Shown: in pieces, positions 51,725 through 61,185 of the stretch
Layout of the letters: every line of letters begins with the position of its first letter
Position numbering within the stretch: the stretch's first letter is position 1
Assembly (NCBI GenBank): GCA_963575745.1
Contig: CAUYUJ010021043.1
Span: 1-64,000, forward strand
DNA from: Prorocentrum cordatum
Taxonomy: Eukaryota; Sar; Dinophyceae; Prorocentrales; Prorocentraceae
Reading direction: 5' to 3'
Length of the DNA: 64,000 nucleotides
Translations under genes and position numbers: made by a program
Notes under the pieces: generated by a model
The model's database searches: none
Seen by the model: only the letters and a program-made list of their open reading frames with translations
Told to the model about the DNA's origin: nothing

Positions 51725-54700
51725 TCACCCAGGGGGCGCCAGCTTCTCATTGATGGAGAGGACGCCAGGCAGCGCGCCTGCGAAGCGTGAGTTCCACTTC
51801 GTCTTATCCGCTGACAGGACGCGCGCCACCTCTGTGGCCTGCCAGCAGTCCGTCCACGCCAAGTGCCCCTGCTGATCATCGCTCCTGGGACCTGCAAGCC
51901 TCCTCGGGCGACCCCGCATGAGCGCGTCGGTAGCGCTCACGAGGCAACGCATGGCTGGCATGACGAGGCACCAGCACTGCTGGTTGCCTCGATAGATCTC
52001 CAAGAAGTTCCAGGGCATGGTCTGATGTCCGTAGTCCAGCGTAGGGTCCGCCAGTAGATAGGCCGCCTTCTCGATCTTCGGCTCCAGCATCTCAATCGTG
52101 CCTTCGCCGGTGCGATAGAGGAGGCCCCAGCGTATCTTCGACGTCTCCCAGCCACCCTCCTCGAGGTCCTTCTCCTCGTTGATGGCCTCGTTGCCGAGGC
52201 ACGCCCTGATCCCTTCGAGCGCCGCGTCGCTACTCTGAGCCGCTCTCGCGCCGATGTCGGGCTCGACGAGCACCTGATCGCCCATGAGGAACGAGCTGTG
52301 AAAGGGGACGCTGTCGTCCCACCTCGCATCGGCAGGGCGGTAGGCTGCATGGTAGCACTTCGCCACCCGCGCCCATATCATCCACTCGCCCGGGCTGCCC
52401 GCCCAGCCGAACGCGAGGACCATGTGGACCGCCGTGATCAGGGCTGCGACACCCCACTTTCCACCCTCAAGGTCCGCGCCGAAGATGCACGCGTCCATCT
52501 CGTGCATCACCACCCACCTGAAGGCGTCCTTGACTTCCTTCTTGGCCAGCACAATGTCCACGCCCGGCATGCGCGCCTTCCACCGCATGATAATACGGGC
52601 GAGGTCCTCATGCCGCGGCTGGTCCGGTGGGGGGTGGCCCTCCTTGGGGCAGCTCTGGTTGGGGACCGTCCCGTCCCAAATGAGGCGGCCCTTGTCGCTC
52701 ATGGTGCGGTCTGGGTTCTGCTTGGGCACCCTCGCCATGGGTGCGCTCACAACCTTGCTGAGCAGGTGCTCGTGGACGTTGGTGCACAGCAGGGCGCGGC
52801 CCTTCACCGCATCTTTCCAGAGGGCGTGCATCACCTCATCGAGGTGATCCTTCGCACTGGGGTGGGGCAACGCCTTGAGGCGCGCCGGCACTCCTCTGAA
52901 CCTCGTCCTGGCCCCCTCCTTGGCCACCTTCCGCGCATATTCCAGCAGCGCGCCCTCTACTGGCGGCTCCAAATTCTCGTCGAAGATGCCCCTCAGGTGG
53001 TAGCCATGCCTCTCCCACCAGACCCCCCTTAGGGCGACAATCGCCTTCTCAAGCGGCCCCGCCTCCTCCAGCACCGCGTTTCCCAGCCTTGCCACCTCCT
53101 TGACCTGTTCCTCCTCGTAGTCCTGGTGGTCCTGCAAAAAATCGTAGTAGGCCCTGGCCGCCGCATCCTCCGGTCTACTCTTCGAGTCGCACTCGATGAT
53201 GACCTCCCCCGCCCTCGTTGACTCCTCAATCCTGCCGCCAAGCGCCTCTTCATCACCGTGCTGATCTGAACCCCCCCCGTCGTGCTCAACTCCACCTGCT
53301 TGGCGATCTCGCCGCGCCCGCTGCATGGCCGCCCTGGCTACCAGGTCGGCCATCTCTTGCGAGTGCGTCTCGCTGCGCTTGGTGACTGCCTTGCCCTCTA
53401 CCAAGTCATGCACATGGCCCCCGCCACAGCGGAGATTGAGGGCCTTGGCGACGTCCTCTGAGGTCGACACGACGCGGGCGGACTTGAGATGAAGCCCACC
53501 TGCCGCGCTCCGAAGGTTGAGCGCGCACTGATCGAGGCGGACCTGGCGCCGCGCAGGGTCGGCGAGGGTCGGGGCGAGCAGGCGCCACGCTGCCGAGAGC
53601 CGCGGGTTCTCTCCCGAGCAGCCCCGCCCCTTGGCGGCTCGCTCGACCATGATCCTCTTGGCCAGTGCGAGAAACACTGCACCCTCCTTCTTGACCTTGG
53701 ACAGGTCGACCCCTCGCGACTCGTTGAGAGCAACAAACGCACAGAAGGCGGTGCACGGCCAGCTAACCCACGTCTCGTGTGGGTCGTAGAGCTGGATGAG
53801 GCCCAGGAGAAGCTTCCTGCCCCTCCTGCGGCGCAAGTCCTGGCCGTGCTGGAGTCCGGTCTTGATGGCCCGGCCGCCTTGCTGAATCACTGCCTGGGAG
53901 ATGCGAGCCTCCCCTGCGAAGATCTCCAGGAAGTCAAGCCGGCGACCTTGCTGCGGCCGGAGTGCTGCCTGCGCGCCGAGCCAGATCCGGATTTCCTCCT
54001 CAGACGGGCCCGAGCTCATCTCCCCGACCTTCTCGCCTCCCTGACCCTCATCCTCCTCAACCTCTCCTGCCGCCGCCTTCTCCAGAAAGAGCGCGGAGTT
54101 GGCCAGCGTCTCGTCGCTCAAGAGGCCCACTAAGAAGCCCGAGGCAGGGCGCCTCGTGGCAACATGGCCCGCGGCCTCTGCGCAGCGCTGGCACGCCAGC
54201 GCGCCTGGGTGCGCGGGCGGGGACCGCGTGGTGAGCGCTAACTCGAGTAGCGCCTCCCAGCCCAGAGCGGGCAGCTCCTGCACGTCAACTCCTGCTCCGT
54301 AGAGTTGTCCCATGACGCCCACTCCTGGTGGGGCGAGGACCCGCATGTGGCCCTTGTGCACGAGCACCCACAGGATATCCTCCTCCCTTCTCGTGAACTC
54401 GGCGCCGATGATGAGTTCGACCGCGACCCTGCCATAATAGCCCACCCTCACCGCACCCAGCGCCTTCGTGCGCAGGAGGTCGGGCGGCAGGGCCGCGTGC
54501 ATGCGGTAGTCCTTGTCATGGTCTCGGTGCGTGAGGTCGTGGCAGAAGATGCGGAGGTCTGCCTCCGCCTGCGTCAGAAGGCCCGGGACCTCGCCCAAGG
54601 CGCCTTCGGCAATCCGCGCTGCTTGCAGCACCTCCTTTCGGAAACTCAAACTCTCCCCCTGAACGGCTATCGCCGATGGCCGCTCGCACTCCTGCGGCGG

Positions 54701-54853
54701 GGCCTCGCGAATCATGTGCGCGGCGATCACGTTGATGATAGCGCTCTCCCTGAGCTCGATGTCCGTGGGCCCCTTGCTCGAGTGCTGCAAACCGTCCAAC
54801 ACCTCGACCGTCTCGGGATCCAAAGCCAGCTTGTCGCGGTAGTCGAGCATCAC
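51725..54853 (-). CDS. Methyltransferase-like plus reverse transcriptase polyprotein
   Basis: 1042 codons. The first ~300 residues are unassigned. About residue 308 on: LDFLEIFAGEARISQAV (methyltransferase motif I, E-I-F-A-G), HETWVSWPCTAFCAF (motif IV with catalytic-type Pro-Cys) and CSGENPRLSAAW (motif VI-like E-N), the signature order of C5-cytosine methyltransferases. RT from about residue 690: LIWDGTVPNQSCPKEGH, IVLAKKEVKDAFRWVVMHE (motif A), LAFGWAGSPGEWMIW (motif B), SSFLMGDQVLVEP (motif C). Motif A has Glu and motif C has Gly at the positions of the catalytic aspartates, so this RT may be inactive. Cytosine methyltransferases are known in some dinoflagellate retrotransposons; here it precedes RT in the same ORF. 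Confidence 0.75.
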   Translation of the reverse strand: MMLDYRDKLALDPETVEVLDGLQHSSKGPTDIELRESAIINVIAAHMIREAPPQECERPSAIAVQGESLSFRKEVLQAARIAEGALGEVPGLLTQAEADLRIFCHDLTHRDHDKDYRMHAALPPDLLRTKALGAVRVGYYGRVAVELIIGAEFTRREEDILWVLVHKGHMRVLAPPGVGVMGQLYGAGVDVQELPALGWEALLELALTTRSPPAHPGALACQRCAEAAGHVATRRPASGFLVGLLSDETLANSALFLEKAAAGEVEEDEGQGGEKVGEMSSGPSEEEIRIWLGAQAALRPQQGRRLDFLEIFAGEARISQAVIQQGGRAIKTGLQHGQDLRRRRGRKLLLGLIQLYDPHETWVSWPCTAFCAFVALNESRGVDLSKVKKEGAVFLALAKRIMVERAAKGRGCSGENPRLSAAWRLLAPTLADPARRQVRLDQCALNLRSAAGGLHLKSARVVSTSEDVAKALNLRCGGGHVHDLVEGKAVTKRSETHSQEMADLVARAAMQRARRDRQAGGVEHDGGGSDQHGDEEALGGRIEESTRAGEVIIECDSKSRPEDAAARAYYDFLQDHQDYEEEQVKEVARLGNAVLEEAGPLEKAIVALRGVWWERHGYHLRGIFDENLEPPVEGALLEYARKVAKEGARTRFRGVPARLKALPHPSAKDHLDEVMHALWKDAVKGRALLCTNVHEHLLSKVVSAPMARVPKQNPDRTMSDKGRLIWDGTVPNQSCPKEGHPPPDQPRHEDLARIIMRWKARMPGVDIVLAKKEVKDAFRWVVMHEMDACIFGADLEGGKWGVAALITAVHMVLAFGWAGSPGEWMIWARVAKCYHAAYRPADARWDDSVPFHSSFLMGDQVLVEPDIGARAAQSSDAALEGIRACLGNEAINEEKDLEEGGWETSKIRWGLLYRTGEGTIEMLEPKIEKAAYLLADPTLDYGHQTMPWNFLEIYRGNQQCWCLVMPAMRCLVSATDALMRGRPRRLAGPRSDDQQGHLAWTDCWQATEVARVLSADKTKWNSRFAGALPGVLSINEKLAPPG

Positions 54854-56398
54854 TCACTCGCTGCCTGCCAACGTGAGCGTGCCTTTCCCCGGCCCGTCGT
54901 CCTCGCCCCACGTGATGGGGCCTACGATGGCCTGGTGAGCGGTGATCTCACCTGCCTTCCCCCGCCCGCAGTGCTGCTGCATGAACGCGTCCGCCGCCTC
55001 CGCGAGCTGAGGGCGCCCGTAGTCCACCGCGTGCGCGGCGAGGGCCTCCACGTCGTACTCTTCATTCGCCTCCTTGGCTGCTCGGACTCGATCCCGAAGG
55101 TAACAGCCAAGCAGGCCGGTCTCGGCCGCGATGTGCGCCAGCGTAGGGTCGGTGTCGATCTCGCGCATCACCTCCTTGCGCCTGGCCAGCTCAGGGGTAG
55201 AATCAGGCAGGTGGGCCCGCTGCTGCTTGGCCTGATGGCGGTTGCCAAGCCAGCGGGCATCCGGACCCTGCATGGTGACACGCAGGTGCTCCTCCAGCTC
55301 CGTCGGGTTGAAATCCTTGAGCTCCTGCGGTGCTTCCACCCAGCCGGACGGCAGGAGCACTGCGCTCTCCGCCCCGTCCTTGGCTACCCCCGCGGCCGGC
55401 GCTGCTCGGCTGTCACTCTCCTCTACCTCCTGGCCCTGGCCGACGCTGGGGTCGATGCTGCCGCCTCTCCGGCCGTCGACGCCTTTGCCGCTGCCCTTCC
55501 CGCCGTCGGCCCCTTTGCCGCCGCCTGCTGGAGCGGGCGCCTGTGCGCCCGCGTCGCCAGCTTTCTAGGACGCATCCTCAGCCTCTTGTGCTTGCCTGAG
55601 CGCCTCGATCTTCTTGTTCGCATCCTCGCGCGCGCCCACCTTGGGGCCTCCCTTGGGGCCCCCCCGCTTGATCAGCTGCATCTGCACGGAGCGGTCCAGC
55701 AGACCGACCTTGCCGATCGGCTTGTGCGAGTGCGGGCACGAGGAGTTGTGACACCCCTTCCAGCTGGAGTTGCCCCAGCAGATGATGCGGCCGCTCGCTG
55801 GAGACTTGGGGCGGTGGTCGAGACTGCGGCCGTGCTCCTTGCGCGAGAGAGCATGCCCGAGCAAGCCCGCGCCTCCGCGACCTCCGGCGGCCCCTCCCGC
55901 CGTTCCCCCGGCATCAGAGCCCCCTGAACCCGCCTTGCCCGCTTTGGGCCCGGACCTGGGCTGGATGGGCTGCGGGGGGGGGGGGGCCGCATTGGAGCGG
56001 AAGGCTGCCTGCCACTGCGACCTCGCCAGCTTGTTGTGGTGCCTGACCATGATGTCCGTCATGAAGTACTGGTCGGGCTCGTCCAAGAAGTAGGTGCGCG
56101 GCATACGCAACCACGGTCGCGGGTCCTCGCTGCTGGTGGGGGACGCGCGCGCGAACTTGATGCGGTCCCAGGTCGGGTTCTCATCGCCCATAAGCTCCAG
56201 CATGCGCGCCCTTTTCATCCGCAGCTCCTCGCACCAGCGGCCACGCAGCTCCGCCCAGATGCCGAAGATGACGTTGGGGGGGCCAGGCATACTCCGCCTC
56301 ATCATTAAGGCTGAGCAGGTGCTCGGCGGCCTTGATCTGCTGGTCGTAGTGCTCCTGGCCGTAGAAACAGGCCCACGCCCACGACTCGCGCTTGGCAT
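54854..56398 (-). CDS. CCCH zinc-finger ORF (gag-like) of YR element
   Basis: Same frame as the RT ORF, which it joins through TGA at 54854-54856 followed by GTG-ATG. The first part (WAELRGRWCEELRMKRARML, DPRPWLRMPRTYFLDEPDQY) is helical. A CCCH finger follows: CWGNSSWKGCHNSSCPHSHK (C-x8-C-x4-C-x3-H, about 55705-55775), then a basic stretch. TAG at 55565-55567 precedes a Gly/Ala/Lys linker and a final helical segment (LEEHLRVTMQGPDARWLGN, YDVEALAAHAVDYGRPQLAE). Likely binds the element RNA, like gag nucleocapsid parts. Confidence 0.6.
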
Positions 56399-58021
56399 CC
56401 TGGAACCAGTGCTGAGGGGTGGACGCGCGCCTCGGGCGCGTCTCTAACTTGTAGTCCTTCGGGGGCACGTAGCCGTCCATGTCCGCCTCCGTCGTCCTCG
56501 GAGAGTTCGCGCAGCTGAGGCAGTAGTCCAGCAGGTGCAGGTGATCGCGCCCCCCGTGCTGGAACGCCGCGAAGCCGTACGCGATGCTGTTGGTGATGTT
56601 GGTGGGGAACTTGATGGACCTAAAGAGTGGCCTCGAGTTCTGACCCACGGGCCTCAGCGCGTGGAAGGCGCCCTTGCCGAGCAGTCCTGGGCACAGCGTG
56701 ACCGTGTAGTAGTCGCACCCCCTGGCCATGAATACTAGCTGCTCCTCCGCGCGCCCAATGCTGGCCAGCGTGCCCTTGGCTGCGCCGCCCGCCTCCTCGG
56801 CGTGCTCGTTGGCCCTTCCCAGCTCGCGCACGAGGTCCTGCAGGCCGATGCAAACCTCGGACTCCGCCGTCGTCGCTGCCAGCACCTTCTCCTCCTGTGG
56901 CAGGGAGGACGCACCAGCGTGCCACTCCCTAGGGCGAGTCGCCATTTCCACAAATGAAGGTGACGTTGGCGGTGGAGCCGTCCAGGGTGTAGTCGAACTG
57001 GCTCCCCCGGATCCGTAGAACGCGCTCGGGTTGAAACCTGGCCGCGCCTCCGGCCGCGGTGGCGGCCTCTGCCCGAAGCCGAGAAAACCAGCCCCGGCGG
57101 AGGCAGAGTCGGGCCCGCCTGGCCTTCGGGAGGAGCCCGTGCAGGGGCCGTCGGCCTCGAGCCCCCTACTGCCGCCTGGTAACCATCATGCGGAGCGCGT
57201 GCTGGAGGGGGGAGTGGCGGCCCGTCCGCTGCTCCTGGGCGCGGGCTGCCCTCGCCACCCTCCAACTCTCGACTCCAGAGGTCGCGGCACCCTCGAAGAA
57301 GACTGACGCCGACCTCGCTGACTCCTCCTCCCTGCAGCGTGTCCGCCGCCTCGATCAGCTCCGCCAGCAGCTCGTGCTTGCCCATCCCGCTCTCCGCCGA
57401 GATGACCCCTCTGGCTGCGCTGTCTGTGAGGCCGTCGGCGCGCTTGGTGAGGTAGGCCGCAACGAGGGTTGACCTCGGGTCCTGGCACTTCTGCTCCTCG
57501 TCCTGTGCCTGGGCTCTGCGCAGCTTTGCGTCGAAATCGTCGTGGGCATCCCGACGAGTAGGGGTAGTGCTGCGACTCCGCGACCGAGCCCGCTTGGCCA
57601 TGAGGTGCCGACTGCGGTCCTTGCTCAGGGCGATGGCTGATGCAGGGCTCAAGGCGTCGCCGCGGTAGTTCGCGCCGTCCCCGTGGTCCGACAGGCGCAG
57701 CGCTGCGCCAGACCGCCGGCAGATCGCGGGCGGCTGCGCCTCCACGAACTCGTCGAGCAGCTCGGGCCTAGGGGGGGCAAAGGCCCCATCCGAGACGGAG
57801 AAGGTCAGCCCCAAGCCCATCGCCCCCACGTCCGTACGAGGGCCGTCGCTCTTGCAGTTCTTCGTCGGGCCGATGAAGCGGGCGGGGAAGCTGTAGTACG
57901 CGTCCCACTCCGATCCCTCTGATGCCAGAGGGTCACGAACGTGGATAAGCCAGACCACGTCCGCCTCGGCCTTGGCTGGGCTGCCCTTGCGGCTGGCGGC
58001 CGCCGGCGTGCGACGAGCCAC
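56270..58021 (-). pseudogene. Unrecognised ORF of YR element, frame-shifted
   Basis: The first frame (58021 to about 57000) begins ADVVWLIHVRDPLASEGSEW and AYYSFPARFIGPTKNCKSDG, contains an RS-like patch (KRARSRSRSTTPTRR), and reads LVAAYLTKRADGLTDSAARG. A neighbouring frame near 56955-57020 reads VLRIRGSQFDYTLDGSTANV. From 56951 another frame carries EVCIGLQDLVRELGRANEHA, YYTVTLCPGLLGKGAFHALR, NITNSIAYGFAAFQHGGRD. It returns to the main frame at a G7 run (56275-56281). The single-base shifts sit at CCC and G7 homopolymers and could be assembly errors. No known domain. Confidence 0.5.
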
Positions 58022-58084
58022 ACGCTCCTCACTCCTCCTCTCTGGCCTCGCACCTCCTGGGCGCTGATCGCCGTCCTCGCCATC

Positions 58085-59938
58085 TCAATGGGGAGTTGCT
58101 GACCGGCTCCGCCAGCCCACCGCGCGATCAGCCGCGTGAGCCGTGCACAGCGGGAAGCCGTCCATCTCAATCACATGGGCGCGGTGGCACTGTGAACGTG
58201 CGCACTTCCGCCGAGCTGCCTGGCTCTCGTAGGTACCCGCGTGATGCACGCACGCGCGGAAAGTCCAAGTGCCGGCCTCCTCTTGCAGATCGCGGGCGTC
58301 CGAGACAGCTGCGTCCTCCACCAAGAGGAAAACTGGACTCTGCCTAGCAGTGTCCCTGCAGCACTGAGCGCTCAGGACCTGCGCGCTGCCATCGGCGAGG
58401 TAGGCCACCTGGTCGGCCTGGCAGACGTCTACGCTGGGCTCCGACTCCGTCTCCGAGTTGGGGTCCATCTCCTCCGCCTTGCTAGTGGGGTGCCCAGGCT
58501 TGGGGTGCCTCATCCTCTTTCGGGCACAGCACCTGAGTAGTCGCCCCATTGCCTTGCCTACGCCCCGGCCCGCCCAAGCGCAGCAGAGCCTCCCGCCTGC
58601 GCGGGCCCTGCCTGCGGGAGAGAGCGCGGCCAGATCCGCCACGTTGATCGGGGAGCTGTGGGGCACGACGCACGACGAACAGATATGCACCATCGGCTTG
58701 TCCCCAGTGGGAAGCGGGCACGGAGTAGTGGCGCACCGGTGGACCACCCCGATACCGTCGTCATCGCGGGTGGCCTCCAGGTCCGCCTTCAAGTGCCGAT
58801 GCGAACTCCCCTTCGCCTCCCGAAACTTGTAGACGCACCCGTGGCGAGTAAGCCGGCCACCCTTAAGTGGGCCCTGCTCAAGTCTAGCCACGGAGCCTCC
58901 CGAACGGACGATGAGGTCGTTGGGCATCATCTTCTCTGCCCCTCCTCCTCGGCCTCGGACCTCGGTCTTGATGTAGTCTTCGCCAATTTCGAGTGCCTCG
59001 GCGCTGCCGTACCAGGTGAGCGCTGCGGCTGCGTTGCCGTCCAGCGCCAGCTTCACGTCGTGCCCTGACTTGCTGCCCTGCGCGAAGCCTCTCATCGTGG
59101 AGAACAACAGTGTCAAGTATCTCCATGCTGTGCCCACGAACCAGATCACGACGCCTACGGTGGAGCCCAGCACGGTGCCAACCGCGATCACCACCAGGGC
59201 TATAGCAGCCCACTGCAACCTGGCCCAGTAGGCCCCGAGCATGTAGCGGCCGATGGAGTCCACGAGTCCCATGATGAAGGCGATAAATTGGTAGAGGAGG
59301 GCGCCCAAGGCATAGCCCGTCCTCTCTCCCAGCCACTTCAGTGCAGCCTCGACTCCTGCGCTGACTCTCTCCCTGGAGAAGAGCGGCAACTTCGGCTCGG
59401 CGTCGAGGGAAGGGGCGTCCTGCTGCGGCGGTGCCTTGCCTTCCCCAGTGGCGTTGACGACGCCGCCCGACCTCGGCGGGGGCGGGGGAGGGCTCTCCTC
59501 TGCGGCTCGCGCCTCCTCAGCCTGGCTCTCCCGCCTGACCTCGTCCCGGGTCGGAGCCAGCCTCCTGGGCGTCTCCGTCTCCTCCTCCGCCAAGGAGCTC
59601 TTAGGAGGGGGCTCCGGCCTCGCCTCCACTGGGAGGTCGTCAGCGTAGTAGTAGCCGTAGTAGCGGTAGTACTCCTGGCCCCTCCCGCTGCTCTCGGCAG
59701 AGCGCTCGTCCAGACCGGCCATGGCTGGCGGCGGGTCCGCGACCAAGGGCTCGCTCGGGGCAGGGAGCGCCGCTGATGGAGGTGGCCTGACCGGCGCCCC
59801 CACCGCTAGCAGCTCGCCACTGTCCGTGGCACTGCAGCTGGCTCCACGCGTCTCCTCCAGCGAGGCCTGCTGCTCACCAGGGGCGCCTTCCTCATCTGGA
59901 TGTGCCCGTTCATGGCCTCCTTCCTCGGGGCTCGCCAT
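58085..59938 (-). CDS. ORF1 of YR element: membrane and Cys-rich protein
   Basis: 617 codons from ATG 59936-59938, which sits in a good context (CCACCATGG). The N-terminal half is disordered, with a Tyr-rich patch (EYYRYYGYYYADD) and Glu/Arg/Pro stretches. Two long hydrophobic segments follow at about 59250-59320 (YALGALLYQFIAFIMGLVDS) and 59110-59220 (IALVVIAVGTVLGSTVGVVI, WFVGTAWRYLTLLF), predicting a membrane hairpin. The C-terminal third has several Cys/His groups (HRCATTPCPLP...HICSSCVVPH; CARSQCHRAHVIEMDGFPLC). It is closed by TGA 58085-58087, with the same frame continuing. A membrane-anchored first ORF is unusual for YR elements. Function unknown. Confidence 0.6.
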   Translation of the reverse strand: MASPEEGGHERAHPDEEGAPGEQQASLEETRGASCSATDSGELLAVGAPVRPPPSAALPAPSEPLVADPPPAMAGLDERSAESSGRGQEYYRYYGYYYADDLPVEARPEPPPKSSLAEEETETPRRLAPTRDEVRRESQAEEARAAEESPPPPPPRSGGVVNATGEGKAPPQQDAPSLDAEPKLPLFSRERVSAGVEAALKWLGERTGYALGALLYQFIAFIMGLVDSIGRYMLGAYWARLQWAAIALVVIAVGTVLGSTVGVVIWFVGTAWRYLTLLFSTMRGFAQGSKSGHDVKLALDGNAAAALTWYGSAEALEIGEDYIKTEVRGRGGGAEKMMPNDLIVRSGGSVARLEQGPLKGGRLTRHGCVYKFREAKGSSHRHLKADLEATRDDDGIGVVHRCATTPCPLPTGDKPMVHICSSCVVPHSSPINVADLAALSPAGRARAGGRLCCAWAGRGVGKAMGRLLRCCARKRMRHPKPGHPTSKAEEMDPNSETESEPSVDVCQADQVAYLADGSAQVLSAQCCRDTARQSPVFLLVEDAAVSDARDLQEEAGTWTFRACVHHAGTYESQAARRKCARSQCHRAHVIEMDGFPLCTAHAADRAVGWRSRSATPH

Positions 59939-60230
59939 GGTGGCCGTCGCATGCACGGTCGCATGCCAGCCCACGCCGAACGACGAGTCCAGCCAGGTGA
60001 CCAACGCCCCAACAGCTAGCGCAAGCGTGCATTCAATGCTGTGGAGCGCCCTCACGCCTTCCCTGCCGCTGCGCCCAGCCAGGCACGCCACCGAGGAGGG
60101 ACCCGCAGGCGTCACTCTGCTGCGGGCCGCGGGGCTCCCCTCCGGAGCCCCCGCCCGCACTGGAGGGGGGGCCTGGCCCAGCCGCTGCCCAGCGCTCCTC
60201 AGAGTGCCCGTGCTATGGCCCCGCCCGCTC

Positions 60231-60343
60231 ACCCCAAAAATATTCGCGACCCCGCAGGGGCCTTGAGCAAACGGCGGCGGAGGAGGGCAGCAGAGAGGAG
60301 GCTGCGAGGCGGGAGGAAACCCACTGTTCTCACGAACGATCAC
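60231..60343. repeat. YR element repeat A1
   Basis: 113 bp matching A2 at 45447-45559 apart from scattered substitutions, ending CTCACGAACGATCAC at the element boundary. Confidence 0.93.
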
Positions 60344-60344
60344 C

Positions 60345-61185
60345 GCCGCCACCGGCCAAGTCGCCGAACGTTGTGGCGAAGAAGGATCCGCCCCCACTTA
60401 GGCCGTGGGATGATTTGCCGAAGAAGCCTCCGCCACCTTTCGGTCCGAGAAGTGATGCACGAGTGGCACTGCCTCCACCGGCGAAGGTGGCTCGCATTGA
60501 TACTGAGGAGAGATCCCCCGCTAGGCCCGCCGATGCTGCCCCCGCGGTCGCGCAGCCACCGGCAAAGCCGGCGGGCGAAGGAATGGCGGAAGGCGCGCCC
60601 CAGGCTTGGCCTGCGCCTCCAGGTAGGCCAGATTGGACGCCCCGTCTTCGCTCGCCTAAGCCCCCGCCTCGGACTGCTGCGAGATGGAGTTTTCAGCGTC
60701 AACCATTTGCCGACTATAGGGATCAGCAAGCTGACGCTACGCCTAAGGCGGCACCTCAGCGATCGCATTTCAAGGCTTATCCGGGGTCTTCCCAGTCTGC
60801 CCAAGGCGGCACTGGTGTGGACCCGGCTATGCAGGCCGAGGGCTCCGTGGCAAAGGCTGCGGCAACTGAGACAGAAGCCAAGACTGCCGAGGATGTGGGC
60901 TCTGATCGCCCCGGAGGCAATGAAAGGCTGGACAATCATGCAGCACCTCCCCCGAGTCAGACGGACGGTGACCCCTCGTCGGAGGAGTCTCTGCCCCCAA
61001 AAGGGGGAGACGCTGCATCTAATATTATCCGGACCATCAACGACGTCTCACATCGCCACTTTGAAGGAACGCAAGCACGCAACGCGCTAAATCTTGATAA
61101 TTTGCAGGAGATGGATGTGCAAATTGACGCAGCAATGAGGATATACAAACATGCGGAGAAAAAGAGGAAACACGAGCCGGGATAA
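60345..61185 (+). CDS. Proline-rich linker, right half
   Basis: Frame PPPPAKSPNVVAKKDPPP, WDDLPKKPPPPFGPRSD, continuing Pro/Ala-rich, then a helical C-terminal piece (HFEGTQARNALNLDNLQEMD, AAMRIYKHAEKKRKHEPG) ending at TAA 61183-61185. The same frame continues with DPWKRFAATVVDHIQSAKPD. Interpreted as the continuation of 44561-45048 beyond the inserted YR element. Confidence 0.5.

Larger units (their letters stand above)
45049..60343 (-). mobile_element. YR retrotransposon with split direct repeats (PAT/Ngaro-like)
   Basis: All ORFs read on the minus strand, from 59938 down to 46152. Read that way the ends are A1 (60343-60231), ORFs, B1 (about 45828-45561), A2 (45559-45447), a ~130-bp spacer, B2 (about 45318-45049). 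This is the A1-ORFs-B1A2B2 layout of PAT/Ngaro-type DIRS-order elements, which integrate through a tyrosine recombinase and a circular intermediate. Coding order: membrane/Cys ORF, unknown ORF, CCCH ORF, methyltransferase-like plus RT, RNase H, Cys-rich region, recombinase. Nearly everything is in one frame, broken by four single stops (TGA, TAG, TGA, TGA) before the terminal TAG and by three single-base shifts. Confidence 0.85.
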
